In this document: one piece after another, positions 1 through 8,898 of the stretch
Layout of the letters: the number at the start of each line of letters is the position of its first letter
Numbering within the stretch: position 1 is the stretch's first letter
NCBI RefSeq assembly: GCF_018687715.1
Contig: NC_056753.1
Location: 12,902,501 to 12,966,500 of the forward strand
From: Carya illinoinensis
Taxonomy: Eukaryota > Streptophyta > Magnoliopsida > Fagales > Juglandaceae
Length of the DNA: 64,000 nt
Direction of reading: 5' to 3'
The notes under the pieces: generated by a model
Told to the model about the DNA's origin: nothing
Database searches by the model: none
Seen by the model: only the letters and a program-made list of their open reading frames with translations
Translations under genes and position numbers: made by a program

Positions 1-1
1 G

Positions 2-439
2 GCATGTCATCTTCCTGTGGAGTTGGAGCATAGAGCTTATTGGGCTGTAAAAAAGTTTAACTTTGATTTGAAGGCAGCAGGTGAAAAGCGACTTCTTCAA
101 TTGAATGAGATGGAAGAGTTCCGGAATGATGCATATGAGAATGCAAAGATCTATAAAGAAAGGATGAAGAAGTGGCATGACAAACAGATTCTTAGGCGAG
201 AGTTTGCTCCAAGACAACAAGTTTTACTCTTCAATTCACGACTCAAGCTCTTCCCAGGAAAGTTAAAATCAAGATGGACGGGTCCTTATACAATTCATGA
301 GGTTTTCTCTTTTGGAGCAGTAGATTTGAAGGACAAGGCAGGGAATATTTTCAGAGTTAATGGTCAAAGATTGAAGCACTACTATGGAGAGCAAATGGAG
401 AGAAACTATGCATTTATTCCTCTTGGAGATCCTAAGTGA
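2..439 (+). CDS. Integrase C-terminal end of Athila-like pol (partial, 5' end outside window)
   Basis: The frame is open from base 2 to a TGA-proximal stop after the residues LGDPK, so the gene enters from the left edge and there is no start codon here. It encodes the end of a retrotransposon integrase, the enzyme that inserts element cDNA into host DNA. Visible are the segment [11 protein letters not shown], which follows the catalytic core, a lysine/arginine-rich stretch (ERMKKWHDKQI), and the GPY/F module (LKSRWTGPYTIHEV) followed by VNGQRLKHY. The same blocks occur in the same order near 42270-42660. No stop codon or frameshift is seen in this part, so this pol end is undamaged, but the state of the rest is unknown. 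Confidence 0.85.
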   Translation, partial: ACHLPVELEHRAYWAVKKFNFDLKAAGEKRLLQLNEMEEFRNDAYENAKIYKERMKKWHDKQILRREFAPRQQVLLFNSRLKLFPGKLKSRWTGPYTIHEVFSFGAVDLKDKAGNIFRVNGQRLKHYYGEQMERNYAFIPLGDPK

Positions 440-680
440 TGAGGATTGAAAAGTCTGGCTGTAGACTTTAAAATAAGCGCTTATGGGAGGCAACCCATAG
501 ATCTTTCTCTCATTCTTTCATTTATTTTATTATCTTTATTTATTTAGTTTTAATAAATTAGTTTTTGATGCAGGTTTATTTAGCCTGAATAAAGAGCTGG
601 AAAATTTTAAAACCTCGGAAGATTCATCATGCAACCAGGGAAGTTCCTTTTATTTCTTCAATCCTTTTTACTTTTGCATT

Positions 681-714
681 ACAATGAGGACATTGTTTAG
701 TTTAAGTTTGGGGG
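681..714 (+). other. Hairpin with AGGA loop followed by PPT-like G-run (upstream copy)
   Basis: ACAATG (681-686), loop AGGA, CATTGT (691-696) form a perfect 6-bp stem. After 13 nt comes the purine-rich AAGTTTGGGGG, ending at 714. The same arrangement occurs at 2037-2072, where the G-run is the actual polypurine tract next to the LTR. This copy therefore looks like a duplicated or internal PPT module. Its function is inferred only. Confidence 0.6.
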
Positions 715-2036
715 TGTGAACTCCTATAGTCATTTGATCCTCTTGTTTTCTAAGTCTTGGGTTGTTGATGGATTGTTTGATTCTCTTACCAAGCATGCAT
801 TGGAGTAAGATTGAATTCTCTATGACTCTGAAATTTGTGATTGAAGATGGTTTTGAGAAAATTTTTCAAAAATTTCTTTTATGTCAAGTGAAGTTTTGTG
901 GGTACTTTGGTTTAAATCTTTGACCTTGAACACAATTGAGCACATAGTTGTTTTTCTCTTATTCCATTTTGCTTATGAAGAGAAGAAGTTGAATTAATTG
1001 AAAGAGGGAGGTTCGATTTTGCTTTGCTCTAGAATCCGTTGATGGGTCCTTGAGGCGAAATCCTAATTGAGACCAAATATTAGAGAAATGATCTAGGCAT
1101 TTCTTTGGCATAACAAAAAAGCTTTCCCAGCCGTCCTAAATGTCATGCTATCATTACATGGTGTGTTTCCATAGTCAACCCCCTTGAGCCTTCATAAGCT
1201 TTTATTTATTCTTTGAACTACATAAACCATGCCCGCTCTAAGCCTGAAAAACAATGAATCTACCTTTGATCATTTGAGAAAATACTTTGGTGGAGAGTTA
1301 CATTTAAAAGAGAAAATTTGTTTCATGATGAACCGTATTATGTTGGCTCTATTTGATCAAAGAAGAAGAAGAAGAAAGGAAGTGACTGAAAAAAAAAAAA
1401 AAAAACAAACAAAAGAAAAAGAAGTCACTAAGCGGAGTATGTATCACCTCAGATTGTGTTAAAGGAATTGTTGGTATTGCTTCAGTGATTACAGTAATAA
1501 TAATGCCACAAGTATGAGCATATTTCCAAGAAAGAGCTATGATTTGAATCATGTGGGTATCTCTTTTAGTGTTCTTTTCACTAAGTATTTTCCCAGTTTG
1601 CTTTGATTTTCCATATCCAGTTCTTTCTTAACCCTCACCCTGTGGCCTATCATTACAACCTTAATAAAGACCTTTTGATCTCTGATTTTGGTGTTGACTA
1701 CATTAGTGGAGAGGATTTCTGAAAATTGGACTTATGGGGTTAAGTTTTAAGAGAATTCTTCTGATTTTGGTTGTTCTACTTTTATCTGAGTTTGCAAGTG
1801 GTTTGAGGTTAAATTGACTATATCACACACACACTCAAGGTCTTAGCTTTAGGTTGAAGTAAACGCCTAACTCTTACTTGACAAATTGTAAAATTTTTGA
1901 TTGATTTTCTTGCTATCTTTGATGTTAAAAGAGTAAGATACTAGAGATGAAATCTAAATTCATAAAAGCTTGGTGAGTGATGATACTTCTCTTTCGGGTC
2001 GAGTCGATATTGCCTAAACTATCATTTGCTTTTCTT

Positions 2037-2076
2037 TTTGTTTGAGGACAAACAAAGTTGTAAGTTTGGGGGTATT
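2037..2076 (+). other. Hairpin with AGGA loop plus polypurine tract of the left element
   Basis: TTTGTTTG (2037-2044), loop AGGA, CAAACAAA (2049-2056) form a perfect 8-bp stem. The G-run (2068-2072) lies 11 nt downstream, 4 nt before the LTR start at 2077. In Ty3/Gypsy elements the purine tract next to the 3' LTR primes plus-strand DNA synthesis. The hairpin beside it matches three others in the window (681, 42896, 44079). Confidence 0.65.
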
Positions 2077-2116
2077 TGATGACTTGCATAATTTCATATT
2101 GCAGAATTCACAAGAT

Positions 2117-2352
2117 CGCTCGAGCGGAGGTTTTTGGCCGCTCGAGCGAATTCAGGCAAATTCAAACGCTCGACTTCCACTCGACAGGGTGCTCGAGCGG
2201 GTTGCTGGAAAACAAGGTTCGCTTGAGCAGAGACATTGGCCGCTCGAGCGAAATTAGGCAGAGTCGAACGCTCGACGTGCGCTCGATAGGATGCTCGAGC
2301 GAAATCAGGCAGAGTCGAACGCTCGATGTGCGCTCGACACCCCGCTCGAGCG
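2117..2352. repeat. Array of CGCTCGAGCG palindromes in LTR U3
   Basis: Perfect 10-mers CGCTCGAGCG lie at 2117, 2139, 2241 and 2343. Nine-base copies GCTCGAGCG lie at 2191 and 2293, and a degenerate copy at 2220. Between them are repeated half-sites ACGCTCGAC and GCGCTCGA. The array ends about 45 bp upstream of the TATA box, where promoter elements of an LTR would sit. Each core contains the XhoI hexamer CTCGAG and several CpGs. Confidence 0.85.
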
Positions 2353-2396
2353 AACATCGTATTTTGACAGATTTAGGGTCTTCCGCCGTCAGACGA

Positions 2397-2404
2397 TATA
2401 AAAG
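2397..2404 (+). promoter_or_regulatory. TATA box of the left 3' LTR
   Basis: TATAAAAG lies about 320 bp into the LTR, just downstream of the palindrome array. In an intact element it would set the transcription start at the U3/R border. Confidence 0.6.
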
Positions 2405-3392
2405 AGATTTTTCACTCTATGGCCGTACGTTTTGACTGGAGAACACTTTTTGGAAGAGAAAAACATAGCTAGAGGGATTCAAATCATCTGTTTTGGAGAG
2501 GGAATTCCAATTTATTGCACGTACGTTGGAATCATACACGATCACGGACGGGAGAAAAGCGTTGAATCGTTCCCTTGAGCTTTTGACGACGAGTTGCGGC
2601 TGCAAGGAGGATTTTTCAGTGTTTATTTTCTTCTAATCTTCTCAGAACAATTATGGTGAATTCATTTATGTTGAATTTCATTTCTAGCATGAGCTAAATT
2701 TTCTTCATTCTAGGAAAACGATGTAACCTATTTCCGAACTATGCTTGATTGTCTATGCTAATTTAATGCAATTCTCTCTTTGTTTATCTGATTTATTCTG
2801 AGTTTATTGCTTCTAATTAACTGGTCATTGATTAGATGATAAGTAATCTTGTGATTTGCTATCGAAAGAGGGAATCATAGGGTAGATCTTGAATATTTCA
2901 GCATAGGTAAGTATAGAGATCGAAATACTTGTATGAACCTATGTAGTAATTAAATCATTGATCTTATTGCTTTCTTGATTATTTAATTTGCATACTCTTG
3001 TGTGAATTGATAAACTAGAATCACTTCCAATTGACTATCGAAAGAGGCTTTTGGATGAATTAGAGATTTGCTAATAGATAAAAGAGAATTAAATTAAGTT
3101 AGCTGGATGAGAAAATCACTGTGAAGAATTAGGTGAAATCGATTTCCTAGAAGTTTTCTTCCCATTAATTTGATCTTCGAACATCAGTTTTATTTCCTTT
3201 GCGTATTTCTCTTTGAGTTGATCTAGTTTAATTTGCAACTACAAAAATCTTAGTGATTCCTCTAGATAAAATCAAGTTTAGTATAATTTTGGTAATTGGC
3301 AAAAGTAAGGTACCAATCCCTGAGGACGATACTCTTCTTACCACTTTATTATAAAACTACGATACTGTGCACTTGCAGTTTTGCACCGGTCA

Positions 3393-3699
3393 CTTACCAA
3401 TACAAGATTCTCAATATACTACATTTTTTTCTATAAGTCTATCATTGTTAAAAACCTGTATCAGTAAATTTTTTACCTTTCTTTTATAAAGCAAGGATAC
3501 TCAAATGATTCTATATTCTTTTAATCTCATCTCTTAAGAAATTGCAATGATCATTCATTTCATCTATTGCTACTTGTCTATTTAGAAAGACTAAATATTT
3601 ATTAATCATTGCTTCCTTATCTTGTTTCATTAATTATTGTTTTCTATTAAGATCATTTACTCTATCAATTATTACTTTTAATTCAAGCCTTGTATTATA
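3393..3699. other. AT-rich linker, nothing recognised
   Basis: This is flanking DNA between the left Athila-like LTR and the next LTR. It is AT-rich with no open frame, repeat or RNA gene that I can support. Confidence 0.5.
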
Positions 3700-4448
3700 T
3701 GTGGCACCCCCAGCCCCCACTTGGGATTTGGCGGGGACTGAGACGTCGGGATGTGCAACATAAGGTTACATACCCCTTATACATGACAGATAATATGCAT
3801 GCTCCTAGATAGTCTAGCAGTATGCAATAAACACTCAGCAAAATACAGTAAAAAGGTATTGAGAAATCTAAGCAACGCCTTAAGCAATTGCAAAATACAT
3901 GGCACAAAAAAGACTTTTAACCCCAAACTTGTCCCAAAATACCATAATTCAAATTAAGAGTCTCAAAACATAATCAGAGAAACAAATTCCCAAAACACGG
4001 GACCAAAAGTTTCTCTCTTTTACTTTCTTTTCCCTCTAGAAATGGGCAGGCCACCTAAACCTCCATAGGTTCTCATTAAGCAGTCTCCCCACTATTAGGG
4101 ATTCGTTAGGAGACAAAATCAAGCAAGCTCTTGTCGACTTCCGTATTTCTGACCATGGGAGTCCTAATTCCATAATGAGCCTCATTCCATCCATGTAGAC
4201 TGTGCTAGCTTGCTCGAGAAGTAACGTTACTTGATTCAGGTTCCAAGAAAACTTCAAAACCCATAAGGGATCCAAACATAAAACATCAAAATTAGGGTCG
4301 TGAAGACCCCACAAAAACTCATGAAGAAAAGGAATATTCCAATACAGCCGATGCATAACGTATACGTCCCCAAATAGTGTACTCATATTCTATCAAGGTG
4401 CCGTTTAGATTCATGTTTCAGGTTTATCGAGTGTACCTGAAACTACTT

Positions 4449-4509
4449 CTACCATTCTGAGAAATGAATGATAGTGGTAAATGCAACAATGAGATTTCAA
4501 GAAATCTCA
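4449..4509 (-). other. Conserved hairpin pair in minus-strand LTR
   Basis: CTACCATTC (4449-4457) and GAATGATAG (4466-4474) pair with one U-G wobble when read on the minus strand. TGAGATTTC AA GAAATCTCA at 4490-4509 has perfect 9-bp arms. The same two structures occur at 8838-8898, 29231-29290 and 62594-62654, and in part at 17177-17199. Confidence 0.7.
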
Positions 4510-5165
4510 GTAAGTAATCACATAACATACCACAGTTAATCACAAGCATACAAGAGGTATATCATGCAATGCATGCATGGACATGTACTTGACACATGAC
4601 GTGACTAAAACCTGACTTATGCACTTGATCTTTTTTTCAAAAGACATGTAATAGAATTCCTTTGACTTTTTGGAAAAATACTTTTGTCATCATTCTTATC
4701 TTGCTTAATCACGTGATCCGCATCATATCACATGATTCACATCATGTGATCTAGAGCATATCATATAGGCACGTGGCCTATATTTGAGTGTGAGTGTATG
4801 GTGCTTTTGAAATATTTTTCTCAAAACAAAACCCCAGGGGCCGAAACTTCTTGAAAGTTCAAACCCTAGTTTTTCCTCCAAATGAAAACTGAAACTTAAG
4901 CCTTTCTAAAACTTGTGTTTTCTACACTCAAAGGATCAAGGTCATTCGGGTTTCTTCTTCTATCTAAGGATGAAACCCTAGCTTCTCTTTTTCAAGTAAA
5001 AACCAAAAACCCTAACCCTTCAACCTTGTGTTTCTTTAATCCAAAACCCATAGGCATCTAGGGTTCATTCTTTCTTGAAGAGAAAACCCTAGTTACCCAA
5101 GTGAAAGTGTGTGGTTGTGAAGAAAAGAGTAGAAACCGAATGGGAATAAGAAATTACCCTCTTGG

Positions 5166-5187
5166 CCGTGTGTGTGTGTGTGTGTGT
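5166..5187. repeat. (TG)n microsatellite
   Basis: An uninterrupted TG dinucleotide run inside the 3700-6374 LTR. A shorter (GT) run lies at 5706-5720. Confidence 0.85.
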
Positions 5188-6479
5188 AAGAGAGTGGAAT
5201 GGTTCTCACCTCTTGAGCTCCTTCCCTTGCCGAATGGTGTAGGGTATCCTCCTTGTGGTTGTTGACTTAGAAAAAGTGAAATTGTAGTGTTTTGGTGGCG
5301 AGAAAGTGAAGAGAAAATGTTGGGTCTAGAGAGAACTAGTGTATGCCCAAAATCCTTAGGAGCAACAGGTGAAACTTTGAGCAAAAGACCTTCTCAATTT
5401 CGGTCATGCCCCTTATATAGTGCATCAAATCCCTTCTTGAAATGACAAAGGTCCTTGCATGGATGCCACTTGGCATCTTAGACAAACGGTCATTACCTCT
5501 TCCCTAGATCAACCTTAGAAAACCAAAAGCCTCCTCCATGGGTGGCATGTAGCCTCTCCCAATCCATCCCTCTCTCTTTCTCACTTTCCCTTTATGCCCT
5601 TCCTTACACGTCTAGGTTCAATGGACTTGGTGGCTCAAGAGTAAAATCATAAAATCAAATCCTTCTTGGAACTCCTTCACTGTGTGCATGGATGCCACTT
5701 GGCAAAGTGTGTGTGTGTGTCTTGCTTTGGCCAAAAAACCCTAGATCTTCTCTAGATGATCTTTTACCTTTCCAAGACAAGTCCCTTGGCCTTCCCTATG
5801 CATGTCGTCGGCCTCTCTCTCTCCTTTTGCTCTTCCAACATTTTTCTAGAACATGCCTCTTCCTCTTCCCAAGTAAGATCTCCTTGGAACTCTAAACGTC
5901 TACCTCATTATCTCCACATTCATGACAAATGTCAATTTTGGCCTTTCCTATCCAAAGAGGCGTGTAAGCCGTAGCTCTTGGTGACATCATCCTCCACTCA
6001 ACCTTCTAGAACCTCATGCATGTAGGTCAAGTGTCTTACCTTGCCTTTTTCCCTAGGTTTCTCACCCAAAAGACCAAATAGTCCCTCAAAACTCATGTGG
6101 TGCCTACCACATGCTTGGAAGATATTTTGGGCATTCTAACCCTAGCATGGCCGAAACCCATATAAGTCTTATTGCGCTTCTCCTCATCTCATCTCCTCAA
6201 AGCCTTTTAATTTAAGAATCCTCAAGGTCCAAAAGTAAAAATTCACTAAGGGCTTTTGTCCAATTATAATCTATTCACCTCTTATTCAAAAAGCTTAGGG
6301 AACCTTTTCTAAAAATAAAATAAAATAACCATGACAAGATGAAATGGGGACTTGGAAAAGTTTGGGTTCTCATATATAATCTATACATTTTAAATCATAA
6401 AGATCCCGGTAACCAATGCCATGAGCAAAATAATATGAACAATATATATAATATATTAACTTATATATAGTAATCTGAT

Positions 6480-6650
6480 AATATACGCCTAAAGTTTTTG
6501 TCTTCATGTGTTGGCAGATAATGGATGAGTGGCACCACTAATGCTTCTGAGTGGAGTCAAACAGTAATATGATAATGGACACCTAAAGTAGTTTGTCTTC
6601 ATGTGTCGGTGGATAATGGATGAGTGGCAATAATAATGCTTCTTTCTGAC
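6480..6650. repeat. Tandem duplication of about 95 bp
   Basis: Two diverged units share CCTAAAGT...GTCTTCATGTG and ATAATGGATGAGTGGCA, offset by about 95 bp. They lie in the unclassified linker 6375-6687, which otherwise contains nothing I recognise. Confidence 0.65.
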
Positions 6651-6687
6651 GTGTCTCATTGAAATCACATCATAATCTAATGGTCTT

Positions 6688-6859
6688 TGTAACACCCAAA
6701 TGGAAGGTCCAAACCACATGGCCTATACTCCAAAAGGACTAGTTAATGATACAATTGTATCCTCATTGGAACCTTATAAAGAGCAAGCACTTCTCCTTCC
6801 CAAGCAATGTGGGATCCCATACACTACCTACCCTTATCCTTATCATATGGGGTATCACA
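6688..6859. mobile_element. Possible small TRIM-like LTR or fragment
   Basis: This 172-bp segment begins TGTAACACCC and ends GGGGTATCACA, giving imperfect inverted ends of the LTR type. It contains CAATGTGGGATCCCATAC, a block I associate with small plant LTRs from memory, not from a search. The flanks GTCTT and ATTAT do not match, so an intact insertion is not shown. The sequence from 6860 to 6999 is unclassified. Confidence 0.35.
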
Positions 6860-8007
6860 ATTATTCTGAAAGATCCAGATCGAATGGATCCTGAGAGTCC
6901 ATTAGATGGATAGGATGAAGGGATGAGTTGGCCTGAGAATGAGAGGGCTGTTGAGTTGATGATGATGTGGCCTATTGTGATGGAGATAATCTGACTTGAT
7001 GTAACTGCCCACTAAAAATTCAATGGTGGAATTTCTATAGGCTTTAGGAACCTCATGAAACCTCTTTAAGTTTTCACAAATTGACTAACCATGTAGGTTT
7101 TAGTCTGTCATCATAGCCAGTGTTATCACTTACTACAGTGCCAAAAGTGCGATTTTTTTTATTTGAGGTAGTTAGAAGTGTCATAATGTATTATAGTCTA
7201 CGCCATTAGACTCAGTTGATTATTTAGGATTTTATGGCGCAATAAGTCTATTTTTATATTTTCGGACAAAACACCTATTTGAAACTATGTTTTTATTTTT
7301 AAGGGCACTTCGGGGCTGAATTTTGATAAACAAATTTCACTGTTAGATTTGTATGAATATTTAGGATTTTACAGTGCTAATTTATTGTTCACTTTTCCAG
7401 AGTGAATGGTAACCTCCAAGTGCAGTGTTTTCAAAATCACAATATAGAATGTCTAAATTAGATTATTGTGAGAACCCAGACTTTGTCGAGTCCCCATTTC
7501 TTTTTATTATTTTTATTTTAATTAGAGAGGTCTCTTAATCTTTTAGAGTGAAAGATGAATAAGTTAAGTGTTGGAAGGAAAAACCCTTAGTAGGTATTAT
7601 TCTTGGACCTTAAGGATACTAAGTTTAGAAAGCTATAAGGGAGGAGAGAAGAAGAGGAGTACAACAAGGCCTATGTGGATTCGGTCAACAAGGTTAATCA
7701 TTAGATTGGAAAGCCCAAAATGTTTCCTAAGGCTTGAGGTAGGCGCTACATGGCAATAAGTGACTTTTTGGTCTTTTCTAGCAAGGAACCTAGGGAGAAG
7801 ACATGGTGAGACACTTGTCTTGCATGCATGAGTTTCTAGAAGGTTTAAGTGGAGGGTGATGTCACTCAAGCTAGGGCTTACATGCCCCTTTGCTAAGGCT
7901 ATTTATGATATTGCCACTTGTCACACATGCGTGGAGTAAGAGGGAAACTTTTGAGGTTCCAAAGAGATCTTACTTGGGAAAGGGAAAAGACTTGTTCTAG
8001 AAGGATT

Positions 8008-8011
<4 letters not shown>

Positions 8012-8063
<52 letters not shown>
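8012..8063. repeat. (AG)n microsatellite
   Basis: About 26 uninterrupted AG units inside LTR copy A. They create Arg-Glu and Ser-Leu runs in apparent open frames on both strands, which are not genes. Confidence 0.95.
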
Positions 8064-8064
<1 letters not shown>

Positions 8065-8463
8065 CCTACGGTTTGCATGGGGAGAGGGCCAAGGGATTTG
8101 TCTTGGGAAGGCAAGGATCACCTAAGGGAGATCAAGGGATTTTCGGCCAAAGCAAGCAACCCACACTCCACTTTGCCACTTTGCCACATGTCAACCATGC
8201 ACATGGTAGTGGGTTCCAAGAAGGATTTGAATTGTGTTTTTACCTTTTAACCTCCAAGTGAAATGTATCTAGACAAGAGGAGAATGGCAAAATGGGAAGG
8301 TGAGACAAGAGGGGTTTTGGTTTCTGAAGCTACACGCCACCCTTGGAGGAGGCTTTTGGGTTTCCTATGCAATCCCATCAAGGGGGAAAGGGAAGAGCCT
8401 TTTTGCCAAGTGGCATCCATGCAAAGGGCTCTTGGTTCTTTATAGAGGAATAGAAGGTTCTCT

Positions 8464-8472
8464 ATATAAAGG
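8464..8472 (+). promoter_or_regulatory. TATA box of LTR copy A
   Basis: TATATAAAG followed by GG. The equivalent positions in copies D (27382-27390), C (60745-60752) and B (about 12465) are also TATA-like and in the same orientation, which is how these LTRs were oriented. Confidence 0.55.
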
Positions 8473-8837
8473 GATGGTTGAAAGTTTGGAGGTCTTTTTG
8501 CTTAAAACTTCAACTTTCTTCTAAGGGTTTTCGGCACACACACCATTTCCTCTCAAGTTCTTACACTTTCTCATTATTTTCTCACCAACCAAACACCATT
8601 CGTTCACTTCAACCATTTTGAGAATCACAAGGAATCCCCCTACACCATTCAACTAGAAGAACTCAAGGAGGTGAGAATCATTCTACCATTTCCTTTATAC
8701 ACACACATGGCCAAGAAGAAAAACCCACCACCTTCTTTTGGTTTTACGGTTTTGTTCACAACCACATACTTTCACTCTATAAACTAGGGTTTTCTCTTCA
8801 AGGAAGAAGGAACCCTATATGTTGACTGTTGAATTGT

Positions 8838-8898
8838 TGAGATTTCTTGAAATCTCACCGTTGTATATTCCACTATCATTCCTTTCCCAGAATGATAG
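8838..8898 (+). other. Conserved hairpin pair in LTR copy A
   Basis: Hairpin 1 is TGAGATTTCTTGAAATCTCA (8838-8857), with 9-bp arms around 2 nt. Hairpin 2 has CTATCATTC (8873-8881) and GAATGATAG (8890-8898), 9-bp arms around an 8-nt loop. Both lie about 375-430 bp downstream of the TATA box, hence in the part expected to be transcribed. Confidence 0.75.

Larger units (their letters stand above)
440..2076 (+). other. Long non-coding 3' region of the left Athila-like element
   Basis: There are 1.6 kb between the pol stop and the 3' LTR with no convincing gene. The short open frames here (for example 1229-1462, with a Lys-rich low-complexity end caused by an A-run at 1389-1404) have no recognisable domain. 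The region is bracketed by two copies of a hairpin plus G-run module at 681-714 and 2037-2072. The corresponding interval of the 34829-47307 element holds an extra ORF, which I do not see here. Confidence 0.7.
1..3392 (+). mobile_element. 3' portion of an Athila-like Ty3/Gypsy retrotransposon (cut by the window edge)
   Basis: Three parts are visible in the order expected for the right end of an LTR retrotransposon: the C-terminal end of an integrase, a 1.6 kb non-coding 3' region ending in a G-rich polypurine tract, and an LTR that starts TGATGA and ends CGGTCA. The integrase tail closely resembles that of the full Athila-like element at 34829-47307 (shared motifs such as GPY and VNGQRLK), so both belong to related lineages. 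The 5' LTR, gag and most of pol lie left of the window, so the target duplication cannot be checked. The base pairs following the LTR are CTTAC (3393-3397). Confidence 0.85.
2077..3392 (+). repeat. 3' LTR of the left Athila-like element
   Basis: This 1316-bp LTR begins TGATGACTTG directly after the polypurine tract and ends CACCGGTCA. It has a TATA box at 2397-2404. Its 3' part carries TCCCTGAGGACGATACT (3317-3333), a motif shared with the ends of the LTRs at 36989 and 53268. The upstream part holds an array of CGCTCGAGCG palindromes. The boundaries rest on the purine tract, the TG/CA termini and the analogy with the 34829 element; the partner LTR is outside the window. Confidence 0.8.
3700..6374 (-). 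mobile_element. Isolated (solo-type) LTR, minus orientation
   Basis: It begins TGTGGCACCCCC and ends GGGTTCTCATA. On the minus strand this reads TATGAGAACCC at the 5' end and GGGTGCCACA at the 3' end, matching copy A (TGTGAGAACCC ... GCATCACA), and internal segments match A, B, C and D. Orientation is inferred from the TATA-like TATATAAGG on the minus strand near 5410. No polypurine tract, primer site or coding domain adjoins it, so it is read as a solo LTR of a non-autonomous family. The flanking bases TTATA and TATAA are too AT-rich to prove a target duplication. The hairpin pair at 4449-4509 is conserved with the other copies. Open frames inside are chance. Confidence 0.65.

Noticed and set aside
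6688..6859. Complete TRIM element
   Set aside because: The ends look LTR-like but no target duplication or second copy was found; kept only as a low-confidence fragment.
7899..8261. Frames with Arg-Glu or Ser-Leu runs on both strands
   Set aside because: Produced by the (AG)n microsatellite.
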